Assembly: GCF_905196875.1 (NCBI RefSeq)
Contig: NZ_CAJJWO010000034.1
Location: 1-56,483 of the forward strand
Reading direction: 5' to 3'
Origin: an uncultured Parabacteroides sp.
GTDB taxonomy: Bacteria; Bacteroidota; Bacteroidia; Bacteroidales; Tannerellaceae
Length of the DNA: 56,483 nucleotides
Of the stretch, positions 8,157 to 16,256 are shown in pieces. Under the pieces are notes generated by a model. It had not been told where the DNA came from. It saw nothing but the letters and a program-made list of their open reading frames with translations, and ran no database searches. The stretch's first letter is position 1; each line of letters begins with the position of its first letter. Both the position numbers and the translations under genes were made by a program.

Positions 8157-10463
8157 ATGATAATGAAGAAGAAATTAATCTCACAGGCAGCAATTTTATT
8201 TGCATTTTTATTTTACTGTGAGAACATGCTTTCAGCCCGGGAATACCATGTATCCGTAAAAGGCAAGGATACGAACCCGGGAAGTGTGTCAGCCCCGTTG
8301 CGGACCATCCAAGCCGCTGCTGACCGGGCGCTGCCGGGCGATGTAGTTACTGTGCACGAAGGTGTGTATCGTGAACGGGTAGCTCCTCCCAGGGGAGGCG
8401 AGTCAGACGAGAAACGAATCATTTATCAGGCAGCTGAGGGCGAACGGGTGGTCATTACAGGTTCTGAACGGGTCAAAGGTTGGAAAAAGGTACAAAATAA
8501 CACTTGGAAACTTACTTTGCCCAATTCTTTCTTTGGCGGGAGCAATCCGTTTGACGAACAGATTTATGGCAGTTGGTACCGTGGAAAAGGCCGTCCCAAC
8601 CATACCGGGATGGTGGTTTGTGAAGGTAAACGTATCCGCGAAGCGTTTTCGTTGGATGAGGTACTAAAGCCGCTTGATGGCAAACAGCCGTATTGGTACA
8701 CCGAAGCAGACGGCAATGGCGGTCCGGTATTAATGAATTTTGAATGGGTACAACCTCTGGGCGGTAAACGTACAACCTCTATGCATGCTTCAGTGAAAGG
8801 CGGAGATGCCGCGATTTGTATCGCGATTGTCAATCGATGGCCTTTCGGTTATTTGAAAGACGGGTCGGAGATGTTTTTCGATCAGGTGGATTTCGGAAAG
8901 GGTACGGATACATTGCTTTTTCAGGCTGCCACTTTGGCGAAAGGTGGACTGGTGGAATTGCATTTGGATTCGCCGGCAGGTGAATGTTTGGGAATGGCAC
9001 AGGTGACTAATACGGGAGATTGGGAGACATTCGCAGAGTTCCGTCTCCTGATGAAACGTGCATTGGAAGGTAAACACAATTTATGCTTGGTCGTTCGTGC
9101 TCCGGAAATGCCGGAAGACGGGAAGACGACTATTTGGGCACAGTTCCCGGCTGGAGTGAATCCCAATCGTTCGGAGGTGGAGATTGCCGTACGTCCGCAA
9201 GTTTTTTATCCGAACAAGACGGGGATCCATTATATTACGGTAAGAGGCTTCATCTTGGAGAATGCGGCAACCAACTGGGCTCCTCCTTCTGCCGAACAAC
9301 CCGGCCTGATCGGACCGCGCTGGGCAAAAGGATGGGTTATAGAGAATAACACAATCCGTAACTCCCGTTGTACCGGTGTTTCGTTGGGTAGACCGACATT
9401 CGGCCATTCGCATCACTATCTCTTCTTGCCGCCTCGCATCTATCCGGAAGCGAACGGAGGACAAACCGAGCAGCAGCTGTTGGATTATTTTAAGAATGCT
9501 TCCTGGAATAAGGAAGAAGCCGGATTCCATATCATTCGGAACAATCATATTTACGATTGTGGACAGGCGGGTATCGTTGGTTGTAGCGGCGGCGCATTCA
9601 GCGTGATTGAGGGGAATGAGATTCATGATATTTGTGTAAACGAAACTTTCGAGGGAGACGAGATGGCTGGGATCAAATTGCACTTTGCCGTGGATGCGGT
9701 CATAAAGGACAATCATATCTATAACGCTATCCGTGGTTTGTGGCTTGATTGGGGGTCGCAAGGTATGCAGGTGACGGGTAATTTGTTTCACGATAACAAC
9801 GTGCAGGAGGATATTTTCATAGAGGTATGTCACGGACCGGTATTGTTGGCAAACAATATCCTACTATCCGGCTATTCGCTGAATTTGTCGCAAGGAATAG
9901 CTGGTGTTCACAATTTAGTGACGGGCAAGGTGTTTGCCGGGTTGGATCGTTGTGCCGGTGGACGCTATTCTTTCATCTATGAACCGCATGGAACGGTTTC
10001 GATTGGGAATTATCGTAACATGGGAGGCGATTTGCAATGGTTTAACAACCATTTTGGGCAAAAGGCATCTTTGGTCAATTGGGATGAATGTCTGCTTCCT
10101 ATCCGATACACCGGCAATCTATTTACTTTCGGTGCTCAACCGAACCAGCGGGATAAGTCGTTTATGGACGCTTCCGGTTTCAACTCCGATGTAAAGCTGG
10201 AACAACGTGCCGATGGTTGGTATCTTTCGATGGATGTGCCCGAAGAATGGCTTGAAACACCTTTATGCTCACAGGTGACGACTGAGCTGTTGGAGAAGGC
10301 TATTATACCTCAGCAAGCTTTTACTAATACAGATGATAGTCCCTTGGTTATTGATAAAGACTATTTAGGAAACAAAAGAAATACCAGGCATCCCTATCCG
10401 GGACCGATTGAAGTTAAAAAAAGCGGCGTACAGGAGTGGAAAGTATGGCCTAAACAAAAATAA
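8157..10463 (+). CDS. GH120-type beta-xylosidase with a CBM6-like domain inserted in the beta-helix
   Basis: A 768-residue exported protein with a signal peptide (residues 1-26, cleavage near LSAREYHV). The body matches the right-handed parallel beta-helix of GH120 beta-xylosidases from EYHVSVKGKDTNPGS onward. By alignment with what I recall of the characterised family member XylC, the catalytic pair is Asp531 in LWLDWGSQG and Glu556 in IEVCHGP; both are present. It is about 137 residues longer than the GH120 copy at 18630. The extra part, roughly residues 190-320, lies between WYTEADG and KTTIWAQF and reads like a CBM6 carbohydrate-binding module (FDQVDFGKG, VELHLDSPAGECLG, GKHNLCLVVRA). It probably removes terminal beta-xylose. 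It heads the enzyme block, and family A follows after 12 bases. The family call is strong; the xylosidase activity is inferred. Confidence 0.88.
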   Translation: MIMKKKLISQAAILFAFLFYCENMLSAREYHVSVKGKDTNPGSVSAPLRTIQAAADRALPGDVVTVHEGVYRERVAPPRGGESDEKRIIYQAAEGERVVITGSERVKGWKKVQNNTWKLTLPNSFFGGSNPFDEQIYGSWYRGKGRPNHTGMVVCEGKRIREAFSLDEVLKPLDGKQPYWYTEADGNGGPVLMNFEWVQPLGGKRTTSMHASVKGGDAAICIAIVNRWPFGYLKDGSEMFFDQVDFGKGTDTLLFQAATLAKGGLVELHLDSPAGECLGMAQVTNTGDWETFAEFRLLMKRALEGKHNLCLVVRAPEMPEDGKTTIWAQFPAGVNPNRSEVEIAVRPQVFYPNKTGIHYITVRGFILENAATNWAPPSAEQPGLIGPRWAKGWVIENNTIRNSRCTGVSLGRPTFGHSHHYLFLPPRIYPEANGGQTEQQLLDYFKNASWNKEEAGFHIIRNNHIYDCGQAGIVGCSGGAFSVIEGNEIHDICVNETFEGDEMAGIKLHFAVDAVIKDNHIYNAIRGLWLDWGSQGMQVTGNLFHDNNVQEDIFIEVCHGPVLLANNILLSGYSLNLSQGIAGVHNLVTGKVFAGLDRCAGGRYSFIYEPHGTVSIGNYRNMGGDLQWFNNHFGQKASLVNWDECLLPIRYTGNLFTFGAQPNQRDKSFMDASGFNSDVKLEQRADGWYLSMDVPEEWLETPLCSQVTTELLEKAIIPQQAFTNTDDSPLVIDKDYLGNKRNTRHPYPGPIEVKKSGVQEWKVWPKQK

Positions 10464-10475
10464 CATGGAATAACA

Positions 10476-12725
10476 ATGAAAAGTAAGATTTTTTTAATAG
10501 CCATAAGTGCTATGACTTTGGTTCATGCAGGAGCGGAAAACCGGAAATCGTGGTTGCCGGATAAACAAAATACCAGGAATGCTATCCGTTTATTGGAGTG
10601 TATGTATGATAAAGCCCGATTGGAGCGATGTGAAGAAATCACACCTGCGTCTTCGGATTGGGAAGTTCGTTTGACGGGGGATCCCGACGGGCATACATCC
10701 CCGTATGGGACGGAATATGTTTATGAATACACTTTCAAGGCGAAACGTGCCCTGCAATCGGCAGGTGTGGCTGTCGCTTTTGATCGCTACAACTGGAGCA
10801 GTGACAATTATGTGATGATTCCTTCTGTTGTTTATAACGGCAACAGGCAACGGATCGTCAACCGCCAGTATGCCACCGGATTGGACGAGACGGATTACAA
10901 AAGGCCGGATCTGGCATTGACTTCGAATCCGATACCTCAATTGTCTCCGGAGTTTGGCGCACCCTCCCGTTTGGAAGTGCTTGTAAATAATGCTGCTACT
11001 CCGGCAATTGCTTGGCTGGAACGTGCTCAACAGAAAGGATATATTTTACTGACGGATCAGGGAATAGAGAAGGATGGGGCAATTTATGACCATGCTTTGA
11101 TTGTGGAGGAAACTCCGGATCGCTCCGTGTCTTCATTGGTGGTTAGTGCTCCAGGAGTACGCGAAAAACGGCTTGAGTTTATCGGTTTCAGTGAAAGCCG
11201 TGACCGTGGTCTCGCTTTCCGGAAAGGAGAAGAAGTGAAAGTACGTATCCGCCTGTTTGCTTTCGATGCACCGGCTGTACCGGTCGTGTTGGACCGTTTT
11301 CATCAGGTACGTAAGCTGCAAACAGGAGAGAATAGCCCCCGTAATTTGAAGCCTGCCAGCGAAGTGATGCGTTTGATGACTTCTAATATCGACCGACGTT
11401 ATATGAAATGTGACGGTTGGGAGTTTTATCGTCCGGAAAATGCCGATTGGATCTCTTTCGGATGGATTGGGGGAATGATGAATACTTATCCCATGTTGGC
11501 TTTGGGCGATCCGGAGCATTTGCAAAAGGTTAAAAATACGTTTGATTTTGGTTTGCGGGGACAGGGAAAAGCCGGCTATTTTCATGATTTGCTAAACTCG
11601 GATGGAAAGGTTTTAGGTGGATTAAGGAGTAAGCCGGAGATTTCGCTCGTACGTAAAAATGCCGATATGTTGTATTGGATGTTGAAACAGTTTATGTTGC
11701 TGAAAGTTCAGAACAAAGCTGATGAGATCAACCCGGAATGGGAGAAAAGTATCATGCGGTTGGCTGATGCTTTTGTGAATACCTGGAACAAACATGGTGA
11801 ACTGGGAAATTATATAAATGTGGAAACCGGGGAGGTTGAGGTTTGCAATTCGACAAGCGGTGTAATGGCGGTTGCCGGGTTGGCTTTGGCTTCCGAGTAT
11901 TATGGCAAGCAGGAATATTTGAATATTGCTGAACAGATCGGGGATGCTTATTATAAAAAGTATTCATTAGTCGGTTTTACATCCGGAGGTTGTGGGGATA
12001 TCCTTCAGAATGCTGATTCGGAAACTTCTATCGCTTTTCTGACTTCATGTAATTTGTTGTATGAATTGACTCGTAAATCGGTTTGGTTAAAGAGGGCGCA
12101 GGATGCTGCCAATCTGTGTGCGACTTGGGTGATTTCCTTTGATTATGTTTTGCCGGAAAATACGGAGTTGGCTCAAGTGGATGGCCGTCTGACCGGTGCT
12201 GTATGGGCTAGTACGCAGAATAAGCATAGTGCACCGGGTTTCTGTACCTCTTCGGCAGATGCTTTATTCCGTGTATTCCGTGAAACGGAAGATGTTCGTT
12301 ATGCAGAATTGCTGCATGATGTGTGGCATGGATATGTAGAAGGGATCACTCCGAATGGTTTCATTTGCGAACGTTTGGGGTATTGTGATGTAGAACTCAG
12401 AGGTACTCGCTTAAATGGTGATGGCGGCAATGGTTGGACGGAATTGAATGGTTGCATGATGGCTATGGAACTGCCCGGTATCTATATACGTACGGATAAG
12501 AATATGTTTTATGCGTTCGACCATGTGGATGTTAAACTTATCAAAGGAAACGAGCGTGAGATGCTTTTGTCAATCACAAATACGACACCTTTTGATGCGG
12601 AAATATCTGTCTTGAGCGAGAGCGAGGCTGAGGTGGTAAAACCTTTATCTAGTGTCGCTTTTGTGAATTGGAAGAAGATAAAGGTAAAGGCTGGTAAGAC
12701 AATAGAGTATCGGATAAAGAAGTGA
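10476..12725 (+). CDS. Uncharacterised exported family A protein, copy 1 (probable helical-barrel glycan-active enzyme)
   Basis: A 749-residue protein with a signal peptide (to about residue 20, VHAGAEN). I do not recognise a named family. The first 300 residues look beta-rich. The part from about 310 to 680 is rich in paired helices (for example GVMAVAGLALASEYYGKQEY), as in (alpha/alpha)6-barrel glycosidases and lyases. A beta-rich tail ends with KVKAGKTIEYRIKK. A second copy is at 27325. Stretches nearly identical between the copies mark likely functional sites: SNPIPQLSPEFGA, GFTSGGCGDILQNADSET, TGAVWASTQNKH and APGFCT. It lies 12 bases after GH120 and just before a wrecked GH43. Its place in a PUL and its export support a glycan-active role; the reaction is unknown. 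Confidence 0.6.
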   Translation: MKSKIFLIAISAMTLVHAGAENRKSWLPDKQNTRNAIRLLECMYDKARLERCEEITPASSDWEVRLTGDPDGHTSPYGTEYVYEYTFKAKRALQSAGVAVAFDRYNWSSDNYVMIPSVVYNGNRQRIVNRQYATGLDETDYKRPDLALTSNPIPQLSPEFGAPSRLEVLVNNAATPAIAWLERAQQKGYILLTDQGIEKDGAIYDHALIVEETPDRSVSSLVVSAPGVREKRLEFIGFSESRDRGLAFRKGEEVKVRIRLFAFDAPAVPVVLDRFHQVRKLQTGENSPRNLKPASEVMRLMTSNIDRRYMKCDGWEFYRPENADWISFGWIGGMMNTYPMLALGDPEHLQKVKNTFDFGLRGQGKAGYFHDLLNSDGKVLGGLRSKPEISLVRKNADMLYWMLKQFMLLKVQNKADEINPEWEKSIMRLADAFVNTWNKHGELGNYINVETGEVEVCNSTSGVMAVAGLALASEYYGKQEYLNIAEQIGDAYYKKYSLVGFTSGGCGDILQNADSETSIAFLTSCNLLYELTRKSVWLKRAQDAANLCATWVISFDYVLPENTELAQVDGRLTGAVWASTQNKHSAPGFCTSSADALFRVFRETEDVRYAELLHDVWHGYVEGITPNGFICERLGYCDVELRGTRLNGDGGNGWTELNGCMMAMELPGIYIRTDKNMFYAFDHVDVKLIKGNEREMLLSITNTTPFDAEISVLSESEAEVVKPLSSVAFVNWKKIKVKAGKTIEYRIKK

Positions 12726-12768
12726 AGGTGACGGTTGATATAAAGATAGATCATTAATAATAAAGTAT

Positions 12769-13668
12769 ATGAGTTCGAAGTTATGTTTATCCATCGTTTT
12801 ATTAATGATGGGTTGTTATGTTGTAGATGCACAACAAGTGTGGAATTCCGATAACGGCAACGAGACTTTTACGAACCCGATCATGTGGGGAGACTGGCCG
12901 GATCCGGATGTTATTCGGGTTGATGATAAATTTTATTTCGTGTCGACAAGCTATTACCGAACTGAATGAGGATGTAAAATCTGTCAAAGGAAAACCTGTG
13001 CAGATATGGGAGAAAGGTTTTAAAGATAGTAGGACCTGGGGACCGAATTTTGGAATGGAGGGTTCTCATATGTATAAGATAAACGGTATGTATTATATCA
13101 CCTGCCCGGCAGGAGGTACGGAAGGTTGGCTGGTCTGTCTCCGTTCGAAAAATATTTACGGACCATACGAACATAAGGTGATCGTGGAGGACGCGACTTC
13201 TTATCCGCCCAACGGACTACACCAGGGAGGAATGGTGCAACTGAAGAATGGTGACTGGTGGTTCATTATTATGCAAGACCGTGGTCCAATTGGTCGTGTG
13301 CCTCATTTGCTTCCGGTAAAGTGGATAGACGGATGGCCTATGTTGGGTGTCGACGGTAAGGATGTGATTACTTACCGGAAACCGGATGTGGGTAAGAAAC
13401 AACAGCGGTTGATGGCTCCGGCCACAACTGACGAGTTTAATGGTAAACAGTTGGGATTACCTTGGACCGGTAACCGTTTTGCCTTGTTCAACTTCACAAC
13501 GAAAGCGGAAGGAGTGGATGGATATGTAGAAGGGATCACTCCAAATGGTTTCATTTACGAACGTTTGGGGTATTTTGATGTGGAACTTAGAGGTACCCGT
13601 TTGCATGATGGCTATGGAGCTGCCTGGTATCTATGTACGTACGGATGAAGATCGTTGTTTTGCTTTCT
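12769..13668 (+). pseudogene. Broken GH43 gene fused to the 3' remnant of a third family A gene
   Basis: The 5' part encodes a signal peptide and the start of a GH43 beta-propeller (NPIMWGDWPDPDVIRVDDKF), including the first catalytic Asp, but stops at 12967. Homology resumes in another frame (NEDVKSVKGKPVQIWEKGFK, then FGMEGSHMYKINGMYYI with the acid Glu region), so about one hundred or more residues of the propeller are missing. After the start of a C-terminal concanavalin-like domain (TTDEFNGKQLGLPW) the reading changes abruptly at about 13517. It becomes GYVEGITPNGFIYERLGYFD, which belongs to family A, and a small deletion then ends it at 13648. Homology to family A continues faintly to about 13668. 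The gene is dead for GH43 function. The fusion shows that DNA was lost here, probably including a family A paralogue. Confidence 0.85.
13520..13646 (+). repeat. Fragment homologous to the 3' part of the family A gene (12330-12497)
   Basis: Aligned by hand, 13520-13600 matches 12330-12410 at 74 of 81 bases and 13601-13646 matches 12452-12497 at 43 of 46 bases. The fragment lacks the 41 bases between these blocks. Beyond 13646 the match weakens but stays protein-like. This marks a relic of a paralogue of the gene at 10476. Confidence 0.85.
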
Positions 13669-13865
13669 AATTTCTTTTGTTAAGGTTGAATGTTTGTAGA
13701 ACTCGTTAATCTTGCTTTAGAGGGATTTTTTTGTTCGAAGCTTCTTTTCTTGATTTGGTTTGTACTTTTTTAACTCTTTGGTCTAAATGTTCTAGGTACA
13801 AGAAGTGTCTTTTATATAAGCAAGTAGTAGTTGATTTAAGTCTAATCTGAAAAATATAAAAGTCT

Positions 13866-16235
13866 ATGAATTGGAAAAGGATGACAATGACGACAGCGTT
13901 GATAGCTCTATCTCTGTTCGGGGATGCCAAAGTAAAACCTGTTGTACATTATAATTTCGGAAAGTCGGGGAATGCAACCTATGCAGTGTCACCCGAGAAA
14001 TTAGCACCGTTGACCACAGGATGCAAGGATGCCCCGGATTCGAATAACCGCTATGTGAATAAATGGATTGGTACGGCTTGGGAGGGCAGGGTGTCTCCTG
14101 TCGCTTCTGTGCCGTTCGGCATGATGCAGATCGGTGCGGATACGCGCCCTTATGGTGCCGGCTATCATTATGACGATCCGACTGTTTTGGGATTCAGCCA
14201 TCTGCATAAAAGCGGAGGAGGGTGTGCCGACTTTCTGGATATCTTGTTTATACCGTTGCCATTGAATCATCCTACGGGTGAGGATGAATTACACTTAAAA
14301 CAATACCAGGCGGCTTTGTCTCATCAGGAGGAAAAGGCGGAGCCGGGCTATTATTCGGTCAATTTGTATGACAAGCAATTGACGGTGGAGTTGACTGCTT
14401 CCCGCCGGTGTGGGATACAACGCTACAAGTATGCATCCCAAGGGGAAATGCCGGTAATTGTCGATTTAAAGTATGGTTCGGAAAGTGCTTGTACAATACA
14501 GGCAGAGCACGATGTGGATACGGTGTATGCCTCTGCGTTCGAATGGGTCGACCCTTATACGATTCGCGGCTATCGCTTTTCGAATGGCTGGACGCCGAAG
14601 CAGCAGGTCTATTTCTATTCAACGTTTTCATCTCCTATCAAAGCATGTATCTTGTATGTCGATGACCAACGTATAGAGGAAGTTTCTTCTGCCGAGGGAC
14701 GTAATGTAAAGGCGGTATTATCCTTTGAAAACGAACATGGCGAGCTGGAAGTCCGGACGGCACTTTCTTCTGTGAGTATGGAGGGGGCAGCCACGAATTT
14801 GCGATCGGAGACATCAGGCAGGACATTTCAAGAGATAAGACGGTCTGCTACCGAATCCTGGAGCCGTACGTTGGGGCAGATAGAAATAGAAACGGATGAT
14901 CCGAAAAAGAAAGAACTTTTTTATACCTCTTTACACAATGCCATGCTATATCCGTTTCTGTTGTCGGATGTGGACAATCGTTTCAGAGGACCGGATTGGC
15001 AGGTGCATCAAACCGATGGTTTTGATTATTACGGAGGCGTGGTCGGTTTTTGGGATACGTTCCGGGCGGCTTGTCCTTTATTGGCGATGTTGAACCCGAA
15101 AGTGGCGAATGATTATATGAAGACGTTGCTGGAGCATTACAAATATGCCGGACAGTTGCCGATATGGACGTTGTGGGGCATTGAGAACTATCAGATGACA
15201 GGTATTCATTCGTTGCCGGTGATAGCGAACGCCTATCTGAATGGCATCCGCGGTTTCGATACTCGGCTGGCGCTGGAGGCTATGGTGGCATCGGCTATGA
15301 AAGATACGTGCGGCTATTCCATGGGCTATTTTGTCGGATTGGAAAATTATAAGAAGTATGGATATGTTCCCTGCGACATGGAGATGGAGTCGGTAGCACG
15401 TACGCTGGAGTATGCGTTCGATGATTATGCACTGTCCCGTTTTGCCGAAGCAACTGGCGCACAAAAGGAAGCCGCTTACTTTGCGAACCGCGCGCTCAAC
15501 TATCGGAATGTGATTGACCCGACCACCTTGCTGGCGCGGGGACGGCTGAAGGATGGTAGCTGGCGTACGCCTTTCGATCCGTTGGCCTCTTCTCATCGCA
15601 GGGATGATTATTGTGAGGGCAATGGTTGGCAATGGACTTTTTTTGTCCCTCACGATGTGGAAGGACTGGCCGGGTTGTTGGGAGGCAAGGAGGTATTGGA
15701 GGCTCGGTTGGATACACTTTTCGGTATGTCTTCCGAATTGCGTGGAGAGAATGTCTCCGGTGATATTACCGGACTGATCGGACAATATGCACATGGCAAT
15801 GAGCCGGGGCATCATACCGTTTATATGTATAACCGGGTAGACCGTCCAGACAAGACGCAGAAGTATGTCAACCAGGTATTGACTACCCTCTATGATAACA
15901 CTCCGGCGGGTATTTGCGGCAATGAAGATACCGGACAGATGAGTGCCTGGTATGTCTTTAGTTCGTTGGGCTTCTATCCGATGGATCCGGCTTCCGGACA
16001 ATATGAATTAGGTTCCCCTCTGTTTCAGAAGGCAACAATCAAATTCTCCTCGGGAAAAGAATTTGTTATCAAGGCTAACAATTTATCGGAAAAGAATATC
16101 TACGTAGATAAGGTATTCTTGAACGATCAGCTTCTGGACCGGACATATATTACGTTTGACGAGGTTTTGCAAGGTGGCGAGCTTCTTTTTGAAATGCAGG
16201 GGAGGATGAAATCGTTTAATGAAATATGTGAATAA
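13866..16235 (+). CDS. GH92 exo-alpha-mannosidase
   Basis: A 789-residue exported enzyme of family GH92. Family signatures are clear: KWIGTAWEGRVSPVASVPFG near the N-terminus, GFSHLHKSGGG, CEGNGWQWTFFVPHD, GNEPGHHTVYMYNR and GNEDTGQMSAWYVFSSLGFY. By family knowledge the catalytic acid is the Glu of EGNxWQ (Glu584 here), and the base lies in the NED motif (Asp688, with Glu687 beside it); all are present. GH92 enzymes are calcium-dependent inverting alpha-mannosidases with a beta-sandwich followed by an (alpha/alpha)6 barrel. The N-terminus carries a weak signal peptide (TTALIALSLFGDAKV). It sits between the GH43 wreck and family B, 21 bases before the latter. The linkage it cleaves cannot be told from the sequence. 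Confidence 0.93.
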   Translation: MNWKRMTMTTALIALSLFGDAKVKPVVHYNFGKSGNATYAVSPEKLAPLTTGCKDAPDSNNRYVNKWIGTAWEGRVSPVASVPFGMMQIGADTRPYGAGYHYDDPTVLGFSHLHKSGGGCADFLDILFIPLPLNHPTGEDELHLKQYQAALSHQEEKAEPGYYSVNLYDKQLTVELTASRRCGIQRYKYASQGEMPVIVDLKYGSESACTIQAEHDVDTVYASAFEWVDPYTIRGYRFSNGWTPKQQVYFYSTFSSPIKACILYVDDQRIEEVSSAEGRNVKAVLSFENEHGELEVRTALSSVSMEGAATNLRSETSGRTFQEIRRSATESWSRTLGQIEIETDDPKKKELFYTSLHNAMLYPFLLSDVDNRFRGPDWQVHQTDGFDYYGGVVGFWDTFRAACPLLAMLNPKVANDYMKTLLEHYKYAGQLPIWTLWGIENYQMTGIHSLPVIANAYLNGIRGFDTRLALEAMVASAMKDTCGYSMGYFVGLENYKKYGYVPCDMEMESVARTLEYAFDDYALSRFAEATGAQKEAAYFANRALNYRNVIDPTTLLARGRLKDGSWRTPFDPLASSHRRDDYCEGNGWQWTFFVPHDVEGLAGLLGGKEVLEARLDTLFGMSSELRGENVSGDITGLIGQYAHGNEPGHHTVYMYNRVDRPDKTQKYVNQVLTTLYDNTPAGICGNEDTGQMSAWYVFSSLGFYPMDPASGQYELGSPLFQKATIKFSSGKEFVIKANNLSEKNIYVDKVFLNDQLLDRTYITFDEVLQGGELLFEMQGRMKSFNEICE

Positions 16236-16256
16236 AAATACAAATTAATTTGATCA

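Noticed and set aside
9081..9833. A 250-codon minus-strand frame opposite GH120
   Set aside because: It is fully within the GH120 coding sequence and shows no family features.
15078..16001. A 307-codon minus-strand frame opposite GH92
   Set aside because: The sense frame has clear GH92 catalytic motifs. The antisense product reads like a shadow, rich in Ile, Arg and His, without recognisable motifs.
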